From: a virus
IMG/VR virus record: IMGVR_UViG_3300050821_002380
Coordinates: 1 to 55,564 of that record
Length of the DNA stretch: 55,564 bases
Reading direction: 5' to 3' (one strand)
Positions 28,793 to 36,681 of the stretch are shown piece after piece. The translations under genes and the position numbers were made by a program. Numbering within the stretch: the first letter of the stretch is position 1; the number at the start of each line of letters is the position of its first letter. The notes beneath the pieces are model-generated. The model saw only the letters and a program-made list of their open reading frames with translations, had not been told where the DNA came from and searched no databases.

Positions 28793-29263
28793 ATGCCAAT
28801 GTCCGCAGAGGCTCGCGCAGCCGCAAGCCAGCGCATGAAAGACCGCCACGCCGCAAAACGAAATGGCAGCGAACCTTCCCCGCAAGACATACTCATCCCG
28901 CCACTTGAGCCGCCCGTAGCTGTCAGGCCCAACGGAGTCTTTGGCATCCACATTGACGTGAACTGGGAACGCCTTCCCATGCAGGAAGCTCGCCTTGCCT
29001 ACGCGGAACTCAAAGCGCAATTCGAGAAAGCTGGATATATTCTAAATTCACGCTCTGGAACGGAACAGCCTTCCTACGTGTGCTTCATTTGCAAGAAAGC
29101 TCATGCGGGACTTCCTGCCTTCCGCGACTTCGCGGGATGGAAAGACCCTGTAACGAACCTCATCGTTCCCGTGGGTATCTGCGGAACGATTTGCTACGAG
29201 AAGTACAATCGAAAGCTATTCGAGAAGCGCCGCGATGAGAATCAGCGGACGCAAGAACGGTGA
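28793..29263 (+). CDS. Hypothetical protein, small-terminase position (156 aa)
   Basis: AGGAG precedes ATG 28793. Begins 'MPMSAEARAAASQRMKDRHA', a helical DNA-binding-like start, and has 'VCFICKKAHAGLPAF' and 'CGTICYEKYN' as a metal site. It overlaps the large terminase gene by four bases. Small terminase function is inferred only from position. Confidence 0.5.
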   Translation: MPMSAEARAAASQRMKDRHAAKRNGSEPSPQDILIPPLEPPVAVRPNGVFGIHIDVNWERLPMQEARLAYAELKAQFEKAGYILNSRSGTEQPSYVCFICKKAHAGLPAFRDFAGWKDPVTNLIVPVGICGTICYEKYNRKLFEKRRDENQRTQER

Positions 29264-31053
29264 ACTGGCTCGACAAAGCCGAAATCCTTCTGTCGCATCT
29301 TCCGGTGAAGATGTTGAACTCGAACCGGATGGTGCCCTTCGTATGGAATCCAAATCAGAAAGTTCGCTGGAAGAAAATCAGAGCACAGTGGGAAGCTGAC
29401 AAGAAAATTCGCATTCTCGACCTCAAAAGTAGGCGTGTCGGAGTTTCTGCACAGACCGACGCTCTTGCGTGGGCGATGGGACTTGCCTTCCCTTTGATGA
29501 ACATGAAGATTGTGGCGCACTTGACGCCAAGCGCGGAAGAATTGTTTCGCGTGCCGCGCGACCTTTCGATGGCCTTTCCCTCTTTCCCGAAAGACGACAT
29601 TCAGAGCAAGAGAATTTTCTTTAGGCACCAGACGGGTGATAGTCACATCACCCTTGCGACTGCCGGAACGCCAGCGGCGGGACGCGGCGGCACTCTTTCG
29701 CTACTTCATCTCAGCGAGGCGGCGTATTTCCCGTCTGACGATTCTTTCACGGCGATGATTAGTTCCGTGAGCAAGGGCGAAGGCAGCGCCATCATCATCG
29801 AATCGACAGCAAACGGCGTGGAAGGGCCAGGAGAAGCATTTTACGATTACTGGCAAGACGCTGTAGCTGGCAAGAATGGATACATTCCCTGTTTTCTAGG
29901 ATGGCTCTCAGACCCTACTTGCGTCAGACCTCCCCTAGAAGCCGATGACGCTCCGCAAGGCGACCTTGAAAAAGAACTGATGGCAAAGCCGTTCAATGCG
30001 AACAAAGCACAAATCGCATGGATGCGAAGGACTCTCGCAGACGATTGCCGAAACCTTGAATTCAAGTTCCTCCAAGATTTTGCTCACTGTGCAGAAGTTG
30101 CGTTCCAGGTGTCCGGTTCTCCAGCTTTTGCGAGAGATGAACTTTCCTACGCCGCACGATGTGTTCGCAAGCCCGACTCTCACGGCAAGTTTATTCGAGA
30201 CGATGCGGGACGCGGGAAGTTTGTGCAGGATGAAAAAGGGCCGTGGCACATCTGGAAAAGGCCGTTTGTAGAAAGCGGCAAGACGGACGGACTCACTTAC
30301 TACATCGGTGCGGACGCTGCGCTTGGCGACCAAGAAGGTGACTTTGCGGCTGCCGTGATTCTCTGCGGGGAAACGGGCGAAATCGCAGCTAGATTCACAG
30401 AGCGTGTTGCTCCCGAAACTCTGGCAGACCAGCTTGATATGGCGGGCCGCTGGTACAACACGGCGATGGTGAATATCGAACTCACAGGAAACTTGGGGCG
30501 CTGGGCACAAATTAAGTTGAGGGACGTTTTCCGCTACCCGCAATACAAGATTTACCATGACAAGCGGAAGGACGACAAACCGCGCGGCAAGAGTAGGGGA
30601 ATTTCGTTGGGATTTGAAATGTCGCAAGCTACGCGCCGTCTCATCATCGACGCGACTCGCTCCATGCTGAGAATGGGAATCCGCAACGAACCCGGCGCAC
30701 TCATTGTGAACGATACGATGTTCTCTCAGCAGATGTCGGTCTGCACGATCAAAGAATGGCGCTGGGACGTGGAACGCGGGCACGACGATTGCCTCGTTGC
30801 GGGAATGATTGCATGTTTGACCCGCGAGCAGTATCCTCCCACCCGATTACGGTTTGCGCCGAAGCTGACGGGCCAGCCGACACTACAGGAACGTCTCGCT
30901 GAAATGGGAATGAATGTGCGGCCTCCCGGCGATGAGACACTGAAAAAAGAAATGAACCAGATGATGCGTAGTTCGGCGCATCGCAGGCAGTTGGTAGAAA
31001 TGGGACTTGCGAAACCGGGACTCAATACGAGCAAGAAGCTGATTCAGGTATAG
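29260..31053 (+). CDS. terL: Large terminase subunit
   Basis: The GTG at 29260 overlaps the previous TGA. The 597-residue protein has an N-terminal ATPase with a Walker A-like 'KSRRVGVSAQT' (56-66) and Walker B 'LLHLSEAAYF' (149-158). The C-motif 'ESTANG' follows. The C-terminal RNase H-like nuclease has 'YYIGADAALGDQEGD' (D near 350), 'VNIELTGNLG' and the final 'GHDDCLVAGM' (about 508-514). It pumps DNA into the prohead and cuts concatemers. It marks the start of the head-morphogenesis block. Confidence 0.9.
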   Translation: MNWLDKAEILLSHLPVKMLNSNRMVPFVWNPNQKVRWKKIRAQWEADKKIRILDLKSRRVGVSAQTDALAWAMGLAFPLMNMKIVAHLTPSAEELFRVPRDLSMAFPSFPKDDIQSKRIFFRHQTGDSHITLATAGTPAAGRGGTLSLLHLSEAAYFPSDDSFTAMISSVSKGEGSAIIIESTANGVEGPGEAFYDYWQDAVAGKNGYIPCFLGWLSDPTCVRPPLEADDAPQGDLEKELMAKPFNANKAQIAWMRRTLADDCRNLEFKFLQDFAHCAEVAFQVSGSPAFARDELSYAARCVRKPDSHGKFIRDDAGRGKFVQDEKGPWHIWKRPFVESGKTDGLTYYIGADAALGDQEGDFAAAVILCGETGEIAARFTERVAPETLADQLDMAGRWYNTAMVNIELTGNLGRWAQIKLRDVFRYPQYKIYHDKRKDDKPRGKSRGISLGFEMSQATRRLIIDATRSMLRMGIRNEPGALIVNDTMFSQQMSVCTIKEWRWDVERGHDDCLVAGMIACLTREQYPPTRLRFAPKLTGQPTLQERLAEMGMNVRPPGDETLKKEMNQMMRSSAHRRQLVEMGLAKPGLNTSKKLIQV

Positions 31054-31061
31054 GAGCGCAG

Positions 31062-31502
31062 ATGCCACAGAGCGTGGATGACCGAATCGTAAAGCTCAAC
31101 GAGAACTTGCGCTACCTCACGCGTGTCGTGTCGGCGCTGTGCAAGAACAATCAGGGCGAACTCCGCGTTCCCTACGAGATGATTGACTGTCCCGGCGATG
31201 CAACGCAGATTCAATTTCTGCGCGACCGCAAGAGCCAAGAACTCATCATCCGCACGGCAAAAGAAAACGAACTGCCGCTCAAAACATTCGCGGTGACGCC
31301 GGAAAACACCACGCCTCAATCCGTAACTGCCGCCGCTCCGCAACCTGACGCGCAAGGGGAATTGCCTCTCACGCCAAAGACGCATGGGAATGTGCTGGAC
31401 AGTCCCAACTTAGAAGCCTTACACTCCAAACTCAAACAGCGGGAAGTGGTGCGATTGCTGAACGATGAATTGAAAGCGAATCGGAGAACGCAAACGCAGT
31501 GA
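31062..31502 (+). CDS. Hypothetical protein between terminase and portal (146 aa)
   Basis: ATG 31062. Contains 'LNENLRYLTRVVSALCKNNQG', a helical segment, then Pro/Gln-rich low-complexity sequence and a basic C-terminal helix. Possibly a head-assembly accessory. No family recognised. Confidence 0.55.
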   Translation: MPQSVDDRIVKLNENLRYLTRVVSALCKNNQGELRVPYEMIDCPGDATQIQFLRDRKSQELIIRTAKENELPLKTFAVTPENTTPQSVTAAAPQPDAQGELPLTPKTHGNVLDSPNLEALHSKLKQREVVRLLNDELKANRRTQTQ

Positions 31503-31786
31503 CCGACGATACGATCTACGCGAAGATGTGGGCGCAATTCGCTCACGAAGTCAAAGAGAGCGAGTCGAGAGCCTTTGCTAACTTGCGAGAGAACTTCGCG
31601 CTCCACGCCGCAGAACTCGTCCCCGACATTATGACCAACAAGGATTTAACCGATTCCGTGGAATGGTGTCAGTCGCACGTCAAGGTAGACCAAGCCGAGG
31701 GAAAGTCAGACCCGCTACAGATAATTTCGGATTGGATGAACGGCATAACGGAACTTTCGCGCATTCCGATGGAGAAAATTAGCTGA
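31499..31786 (+). CDS. Hypothetical helical protein (95 aa)
   Basis: GTG 31499 overlaps the previous stop by four bases; all-helical, acidic. Its last base is the first of the portal ATG. No family recognised. Confidence 0.55.
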   Translation: MTDDTIYAKMWAQFAHEVKESESRAFANLRENFALHAAELVPDIMTNKDLTDSVEWCQSHVKVDQAEGKSDPLQIISDWMNGITELSRIPMEKIS

Positions 31787-33522
31787 TGTCTGCTGCGCCA
31801 TTTCTTGTCACGGATTCCAAGACGCAGCAACAGCCATCGGTCGCCGCAGCCGACAAAAAAATCTCCCGCCAGATTGACCTCCTCGAAAGAATCTCCCGCG
31901 AAGAACGCGACCGTTGCAACGGCTCCAATGCTACGCAAGACATGCGTGAGTTTTTCACCCTCGAATACGCTCCTACCTCAACCGCGCTTTCCTTTCGTCC
32001 CCGCGTAATTCTCCCTGAGCTTCAGTATCTCGCGATGAGTGAGGCAACCGACCTCACAAACGACTCGCCTAAGTTTTACGTGAGCGTAAACGGCAAGCGA
32101 GATGAGCCGCGAGAAAAAGCGATGGAGTCTGCGTGGCGTGCTGGATGTTTCAACAACCGAATCTTCGATGCTGTGCTATGGTCGCAATTCTCGAATCCTT
32201 CTTGGCTGCAAGTCGGTTTCAACTCCGATGCGCGTGAAGGCAAAGGTTCGGTATGGCTCTCCTCGCGCGAGCCTGACACGGTAGACCCCGACCCGCGAGC
32301 CTCGGACGATAGAACGTGGTCATTCGTCAAGACGGACGACTGGTACTACCTCGACGAAATCCGGCGCATGTACCCGGAAAAAGGGCAACTCGTTCGCGCT
32401 GGCGGCGGTTACGACCAACCCTACGAAGAAACGGAAGGCAGCCGAGCGGGACTTGGATGGGAATTGCCGGAAGGCTCGCTTCGCATTGACCCGCCAGATG
32501 GATTTGAGAACTCGCATCAAGGCGCAAGGCTTCGCGTTCGTAGGCTATGGATTAAAGATTACGCGAAAGAAGCGGTCAGGGAACTTGCTGGCAACGTCAC
32601 CGCGCAAGGCATGGATTTGGTCGTTGAGCCAATTCTGAAGTACAAGTATCCGGGCGGCAGATTCATCACCGAATGCAACGGCATCATTCTTGCCGATGGC
32701 CCGAACTTCGTTCCTCGACTGCCGGAAGAAAACTTTGGCAGCTTTCCGGTCTGTCGATTGCAGTCCTTTCCCACGCTCAATCGCATGTACGGGCCGCCTC
32801 CGGTTCGCTACGGACGTTCGAGCCAAGAGAATGCGGAAATGATGTACCGCCAGTTGATTGAGAACATGATTCGCACCAACAATGCTCAATACTGGATTCC
32901 GAAAGAATCGGAAATCGACATTGACGCCTTCGGTGGCCTACCTGGGGAAGTTCAAGTCTATTCCGGCGATAAACCCCCCACCCTGACTTGGCCTTCCCCG
33001 ATTCCTCAGCACATGACGCAGATTCCAGACCTGCTGCTGGCAAAGGTGCAACGCTATCAGGGCTTCACCCAAGAGAGGCAAGGGCAGGCAGGACAGGGAA
33101 ACATTTCACCCGATCTGTTCGATGCCGCCGTGTTCCAGTCGCAGACATTGAATCGCATGAAGGCTCGCTTTCTCTCAGAGACGATTGGCCGTGTCGCGCA
33201 ACTGACTTTCTACATGATGGCGCGATTCAAGAATATCGAAGACCAGTACAAACCGTCTTTCAGCAAGAGTCGGCCAGCCTGTGTATGGACTCCGCTGCCG
33301 CATGATGCTGTATGCGAATTGCAGTTGGACGATGCGAGCGTGCAAGCACTTTCCACCAATGCGCTGCAAAAGATTGCGATGGCGCTGGCGAAGACTCCGG
33401 CTGCGCTTGGGTTGAAAGATTTGTACGATATTTTGCGGATGCCGAATGCAGACGAGTTGGCCGACGCCGCGACCAAACAGCAAGAGCTTGCAGCTGTGGC
33501 TCGCACGAAGAGGCCCCGCTAG
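31786..33522 (+). CDS. Portal protein
   Basis: ATG 31786 overlaps the previous TGA. The 578-residue protein has the podovirus portal pattern: helical N-terminus 'DKKISRQIDLLERISREERDR', 'RVILPELQYLAMSEATDLTNDSPKFYV', a central beta-rich wing, and the late helical 'QSQTLNRMKARFLSETIGRVAQLTFYMMARF'. It forms the dodecameric vertex gate for DNA. Position after the terminase supports the call. Family closeness to P22 or T7 type was not resolved. Confidence 0.85.
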   Translation: MSAAPFLVTDSKTQQQPSVAAADKKISRQIDLLERISREERDRCNGSNATQDMREFFTLEYAPTSTALSFRPRVILPELQYLAMSEATDLTNDSPKFYVSVNGKRDEPREKAMESAWRAGCFNNRIFDAVLWSQFSNPSWLQVGFNSDAREGKGSVWLSSREPDTVDPDPRASDDRTWSFVKTDDWYYLDEIRRMYPEKGQLVRAGGGYDQPYEETEGSRAGLGWELPEGSLRIDPPDGFENSHQGARLRVRRLWIKDYAKEAVRELAGNVTAQGMDLVVEPILKYKYPGGRFITECNGIILADGPNFVPRLPEENFGSFPVCRLQSFPTLNRMYGPPPVRYGRSSQENAEMMYRQLIENMIRTNNAQYWIPKESEIDIDAFGGLPGEVQVYSGDKPPTLTWPSPIPQHMTQIPDLLLAKVQRYQGFTQERQGQAGQGNISPDLFDAAVFQSQTLNRMKARFLSETIGRVAQLTFYMMARFKNIEDQYKPSFSKSRPACVWTPLPHDAVCELQLDDASVQALSTNALQKIAMALAKTPAALGLKDLYDILRMPNADELADAATKQQELAAVARTKRPR

Positions 33523-33698
33523 TGGCAACTTCCCGCATTCCGATAATTCTTCCCGCTCTCAGGAGTGCATCCACCGTTCGTTGCTCGCGTTGTCACCGCA
33601 GGACGCGCGGCAAATTATTCCAATGTGTCTCCGTTCGTATCTGCGAGACGTGCAAGAATGATTTAGGAGAGGCATACCCGTGTCGGCGAGTGCGATGA
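33522..33698 (+). CDS. Zinc-ribbon microprotein (58 aa)
   Basis: GTG 33522 overlaps the portal stop. 'VRCSRCHRRTRGKLFQCVSV' and 'ICETCKND' provide four Cys ligands. Overlaps the HTH gene start by 19 bases. Function unknown. Confidence 0.55.
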   Translation: MATSRIPIILPALRSASTVRCSRCHRRTRGKLFQCVSVRICETCKNDLGEAYPCRRVR

Positions 33699-33850
33699 AT
33701 CCGATTGGCACGCGACTCGCGGCGCAATATTTTGGCCGCACGACTCGATTGATTCGGATGTGGTGCAGGGACGGAACTTTGCTTTCAATCGGATGTCGAA
33801 TCGTAAGACGACCTAAAGGCCAGTGGGAAATTTATCTGCCGTTGAATTAG
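33680..33850 (+). CDS. MerR/excisionase-type HTH protein (56 aa)
   Basis: AGGAGAGG (33665-33672) supports GTG 33680. 'RLAAQYFGRTTRLIRMWCRDG' is a winged helix-turn-helix of the excisionase/HTH_17 type, ending in 'GQWEIYLPLN'. It may regulate the late or basic-peptide genes that follow, or bind DNA during packaging. Confidence 0.6.
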   Translation: MSASAMNPIGTRLAAQYFGRTTRLIRMWCRDGTLLSIGCRIVRRPKGQWEIYLPLN

Positions 33851-34031
33851 GATTTCCCTTACTCAATTCATCCCAGAAAAATAGCACAGCAGTTGCCAAA
33901 CTCTCTGTGGAAAAATAGTCCGTTCCTACGCCAATCGAGCCATCTTTTCTCTTGACACGTTTTTGGGTAAAGCGGAAAAAACGGAAAGTACCCCCTTGAT
34001 TTCCTTCCTGTAACAACCCACTCTCCCAACC
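33851..34031. other. Intergenic region with TTGACA
   Basis: No gene seen. TTGACA at 33952-33957 has no good -10 at the usual spacing. A TTTTCCACA-like site (DnaA box with one mismatch, minus strand) lies around 33898-33906. Might hold a regulated late promoter. Confidence 0.3.
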
Positions 34032-34250
34032 GTGGTGCAGAAATTTGAATTGCTCCTTCTCCGCGAAGTTGAGAATCCTGATTACAACGGAAAAGTTTGG
34101 GCAGTACAGATTGCTGTGAATCAGAAACCGTCACCTGTTTTCTTTGACCTCGAAAAGAATCGCCGCGAAATGGGCGAAGACGCTTGGATGCGGCACTTGC
34201 AAGCGAATGCAGAAGCCCTGCTGAGTGAACGCGGCTCGATGCAAGTCTGA
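34032..34250 (+). CDS. Hypothetical protein (72 aa)
   Basis: GTG 34032 (GTG 34035 next). A beta-hairpin followed by 'FFDLEKNRREMGEDAWMRHLQ' helix. Upstream of the arginine-rich peptides. No family recognised. Confidence 0.55.
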   Translation: MVQKFELLLLREVENPDYNGKVWAVQIAVNQKPSPVFFDLEKNRREMGEDAWMRHLQANAEALLSERGSMQV

Positions 34251-34259
34251 GGAGGATTT

Positions 34260-34295
34260 ATGCGACGTGGACGCCGCCGTATGCGCCGCAAGTAA
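34260..34295 (+). CDS. Arginine-rich micropeptide 1 (11 aa)
   Basis: GGAGG (34251-34255) lies four bases before ATG 34260; the frame encodes MRRGRRRMRRK and stops. Eight of eleven residues are basic. With the similar peptide at 34377 it shares CGACGTGGACG and CGCAAGTAA, so the two look like duplicates. It resembles the small DNA-condensing J proteins of microviruses; a regulatory leader peptide is the alternative. Confidence 0.45.
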   Translation: MRRGRRRMRRK

Positions 34296-34316
34296 CGCCA
34301 AGTTCGCAGATGTTCA

Positions 34317-34360
34317 CTCCTAGCGGCCTCTCCCTTTTGTTTTGGGGGATGCTAGGGGAG
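34317..34360 (+). other. Stem-loop upstream of micropeptide 2
   Basis: CTCCTAGC (34317-34324) pairs with GCTAGGGGAG (34351-34360) with a two-base bulge; an inner CTCTCCC/GGGGGA stem is possible. It ends just before the AAGGAGG of the next micropeptide and could control its translation or act as an attenuator. Confidence 0.4.
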
Positions 34361-34376
34361 AAAGGAGGCCGAAATT

Positions 34377-34421
34377 ATGGCACGACGTGGACGGAAACAC
34401 GGCCGACGCGGCCGCAAGTAA
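34377..34421 (+). CDS. Arginine-rich micropeptide 2 (14 aa)
   Basis: AAGGAGG lies about eight bases before ATG 34377, a strong site. The frame encodes MARRGRKHGRRGRK, eight of fourteen Arg/Lys plus one His. A paralogue of the 34260 peptide, with the same ending. Confidence 0.45.
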   Translation: MARRGRKHGRRGRK

Positions 34422-34467
34422 CTCAGACCTGTCAGGGCGTGAAGGCTGAGTAACAAGAATCGGCTGG

Positions 34468-34485
34468 GGGCAGGGGAACCTGCCC
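34468..34485 (+). terminator. Stable hairpin with GGAA tetraloop
   Basis: GGGCAGG pairs perfectly with CCTGCCC around a GGAA (GNRA) loop. No U tract follows, so this is a terminator-like or protective structure between the micropeptides and the 34505 gene. Confidence 0.4.
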
Positions 34486-34504
34486 TTAGCACTTTGAGGT
34501 AGAA

Positions 34505-34690
34505 ATGGCAGAGCGATTGAATATCCGGCAAATTGACGAAAACAGGGAAATCGTCCGAGACAACGCTTTGGATGATTCCACGCAACCCGCCGTCGCTGAT
34601 TGTGACGCGGATTGGCCGGATGCGGTGTATCGCACGATGCCGAAGGATTACGTTGGGTTTTTGCCTCCCAACGCGAGAGGAAAACGCTGA
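34505..34690 (+). CDS. Hypothetical acidic protein (61 aa)
   Basis: GAGG before ATG 34505. Acidic, with 'RQIDENREIVRDNALDDSTQP' and a Pro-rich end. Overlaps the next gene by one base. No family recognised. Confidence 0.55.
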   Translation: MAERLNIRQIDENREIVRDNALDDSTQPAVADCDADWPDAVYRTMPKDYVGFLPPNARGKR

Positions 34691-34872
34691 TGGCGAAGGA
34701 CCGAGCATTCGACACGATGGACACGAGCTGGACAACCCAGCCGGAAAAAGGTTCTGCGGAAGGGCCGATTGACTACGGCAAGGCAGCAAACTCGCCTGAG
34801 CCTCCCGACCCGATGGGCGTGATGCCCGATATGCCTCCGGCTCCGCGCGTAGGTCCGGTAGGAAAGGACTAA
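34690..34872 (+). CDS. Hypothetical Pro-rich protein (60 aa)
   Basis: ATG 34690 overlaps the previous TGA. Disordered, with 'GVMPDMPPAPRVGPVG' repeats of Pro. Probably a minor head or assembly factor. No family recognised. Confidence 0.5.
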   Translation: MAKDRAFDTMDTSWTTQPEKGSAEGPIDYGKAANSPEPPDPMGVMPDMPPAPRVGPVGKD

Positions 34873-34873
34873 G

Positions 34874-35257
34874 TTGGGCGCACCTTCTGGCGGACTAGGT
34901 TCCATCATAGCGAGCGCCTTATCCGGCAAGACCGGGGCGAACGCTGGGACAGGTTTGGCTCAACAGTCCGCTGAATTGCAAGGCGCAGACCCGACGATGA
35001 TTGCCCGCCAGTTGGACAGGGTGGGAGACGTACTGGCAAGACTGTTCACGATGACGTGGCAAACGATGCCCAATGTCGCCAATCAAATCTCGGCCACGAT
35101 GAAAGCCCTCACAAAGGCTCAGAAAGAAATTGGGCAGGCCGCGCAAGTTTCGGAAGTGGTAGGACAGCAGCCGAACATGCAACCTGCTCCACCCATTTCA
35201 AATTCAGCAGCGCAACCCGCAGTGCCACAACCTCAGCCTGATATGTCTGGGGCATAG
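34874..35257 (+). CDS. Hypothetical Gln/Ala-rich head-region protein (127 aa)
   Basis: TTG 34874 has AGGA upstream. 'GGLGSIIASALSGKTGANAG' start, a helical middle ('MIARQLDRVGDVLARLF'), and a Pro/Gln tail. Located between portal and scaffold. Possibly a minor capsid or internal protein. Confidence 0.5.
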   Translation: MGAPSGGLGSIIASALSGKTGANAGTGLAQQSAELQGADPTMIARQLDRVGDVLARLFTMTWQTMPNVANQISATMKALTKAQKEIGQAAQVSEVVGQQPNMQPAPPISNSAAQPAVPQPQPDMSGA

Positions 35258-35268
35258 GAGAACCGCAG

Positions 35269-36090
35269 ATGGCAGGAATAGATTTCAGCAAGATTTTGGC
35301 GGACAAGGAAACCTACAAAGACGATTTGACCTTGCGCTTCAAGGATGCTGACGGCTCCGAGCGCGAAGTGCCGCTTGGGGATTTTCGCTCTCTGACCTCG
35401 CGTGAACAAAAGGAACTGTCCGACCGCATCGCTGACGCGCAAGCAAGAGAAACGGAAGCCTCGAAGCGTTTCGAGTCTGCCGACAATCTCGGCAAGCAAG
35501 CCGCAAAAGTTTTGGCTGACATCGAAGAACTAAAAAAGAACACGCGCACTGCCGCTCCGGGCGAAGACCCATTCAATGACCCGTGGCTCGCTCCCGTGAA
35601 AGAAGCCCTCAGCAAGCGCGATGCGGAAATCGCGGACCTCAAAAAACTTGTCGCCAGCGGGCAAGCCACCTTACAGCAAGCGGCGCAAATCTTCCTCAAG
35701 AATAACTGGAAGTCCGAATACAACTCGCTCAACTTCGGCAACACCTCGAAGAAACCAACCCGCGATGAACTGGTGAAGTATGCCGCCACAAACAAACTCA
35801 CGGATGAAGATGGCATTCCCTCGATCTCTCGCGCGTGGGAAGAAATGAGCCGCGCCGACCGGGAAGAGGCAACCAAGAAAGAAGCCTACGAACGTGGTCT
35901 GGAAGCGGGACGCATCGCTGCCGCAGCCAATCGCGTGACTCAACCGGGCGTACCGGGAAGCGGCGGGCCAGCAGCGCCAGTCAAGACCAATCCGGGCGAA
36001 TTGCCCGACCTTTTCACAGAAGGAATGAAAGACCCGGAGATTCGCGGACTGCTACAGCAGCTTGCCGAAGCCGGGATTCCGATGTCGTAG
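35269..36090 (+). CDS. Scaffold-type protein
   Basis: The 273-residue protein is strongly charged and helical over most of its length ('REQKELSDRIADAQARETEASKR'), with Gly/Pro linkers late and an 'ELPDLFTEGMKDPEIRGLLQQL' C-terminus. Such composition, and its place just before the capsid gene, are typical of phage scaffold proteins that template the prohead and leave. The homing-type HNH gene separates it from the capsid gene. Confidence 0.65.
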   Translation: MAGIDFSKILADKETYKDDLTLRFKDADGSEREVPLGDFRSLTSREQKELSDRIADAQARETEASKRFESADNLGKQAAKVLADIEELKKNTRTAAPGEDPFNDPWLAPVKEALSKRDAEIADLKKLVASGQATLQQAAQIFLKNNWKSEYNSLNFGNTSKKPTRDELVKYAATNKLTDEDGIPSISRAWEEMSRADREEATKKEAYERGLEAGRIAAAANRVTQPGVPGSGGPAAPVKTNPGELPDLFTEGMKDPEIRGLLQQLAEAGIPMS

Positions 36091-36113
36091 TAAAATTGGC
36101 GTCGGAGGTTTCG

Positions 36114-36665
36114 ATGCCACACAAAGACCCAGCGGTACGGAAGGCGTTTAATAGGATTTGGTACGAAAAGAACAAAGTGAGAATTCTAGCGCGCATGAAG
36201 GAACGCAAAGACGAAATCAATGTGGTGAAACGTGCTCGCTACCAAACAAATAAGGTAGTGATTCTTGCCAAGATGAGAGCGTATCAGGAAAAGAACAAGA
36301 ACCGAGTCGCTGCATGGCAGAAAAAAGGCTCCGCTAAGTATCGAATTAAGATGCGCGATGCAATTTTGCAGGCTTATGGAAATAAATGTCAGTGCTGCGG
36401 CGAGACGGAGAAGGACTTTTTGACTCTGGACCATGTCGGCGGGTGGGGAGCGCGTCATCGCAGAGAAGAAGGATGGAAGGCTCGCGGCCATAGTCTCTAC
36501 AAACGAATCATCGAAGCAGATTTTCCGAAAGACAAGTTTCGTTTGCTTTGTATGAACTGTAATTTTGCCATTCGTCTTGGCGGAACATGCCCGCACGAAT
36601 CGGAAAGATTACAGGCTAGGATGTACGAGGAAAATTTCGAATGTGCCCGCGAAGCTGCGGGGTAG
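36114..36665 (+). CDS. HNH homing-type endonuclease
   Basis: CGGAGG precedes ATG 36114. The 183-residue protein has a basic N-terminal half of two related helices (KNKVRILARMKERKDE / TNKVVILAKMRAYQEKN). A zinc HNH follows: 'GNKCQCCGETEKDFLTLDHV' (C92, C95, D106-H107), 'LLCMNCNFAIRLGGTCPH' (C146, C149). Homing endonucleases cut alleles lacking them and spread. It sits between scaffold and capsid genes as a free-standing insertion, probably without harming either. Confidence 0.85.
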   Translation: MPHKDPAVRKAFNRIWYEKNKVRILARMKERKDEINVVKRARYQTNKVVILAKMRAYQEKNKNRVAAWQKKGSAKYRIKMRDAILQAYGNKCQCCGETEKDFLTLDHVGGWGARHRREEGWKARGHSLYKRIIEADFPKDKFRLLCMNCNFAIRLGGTCPHESERLQARMYEENFECAREAAG

Positions 36666-36681
36666 CTTGAGGAGACGATAG

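Noticed and set aside
29935-30783. 282-codon leftward frame inside the terminase gene
   Set aside because: Shadow of the large terminase, whose ATPase and nuclease motifs are intact on the other strand.
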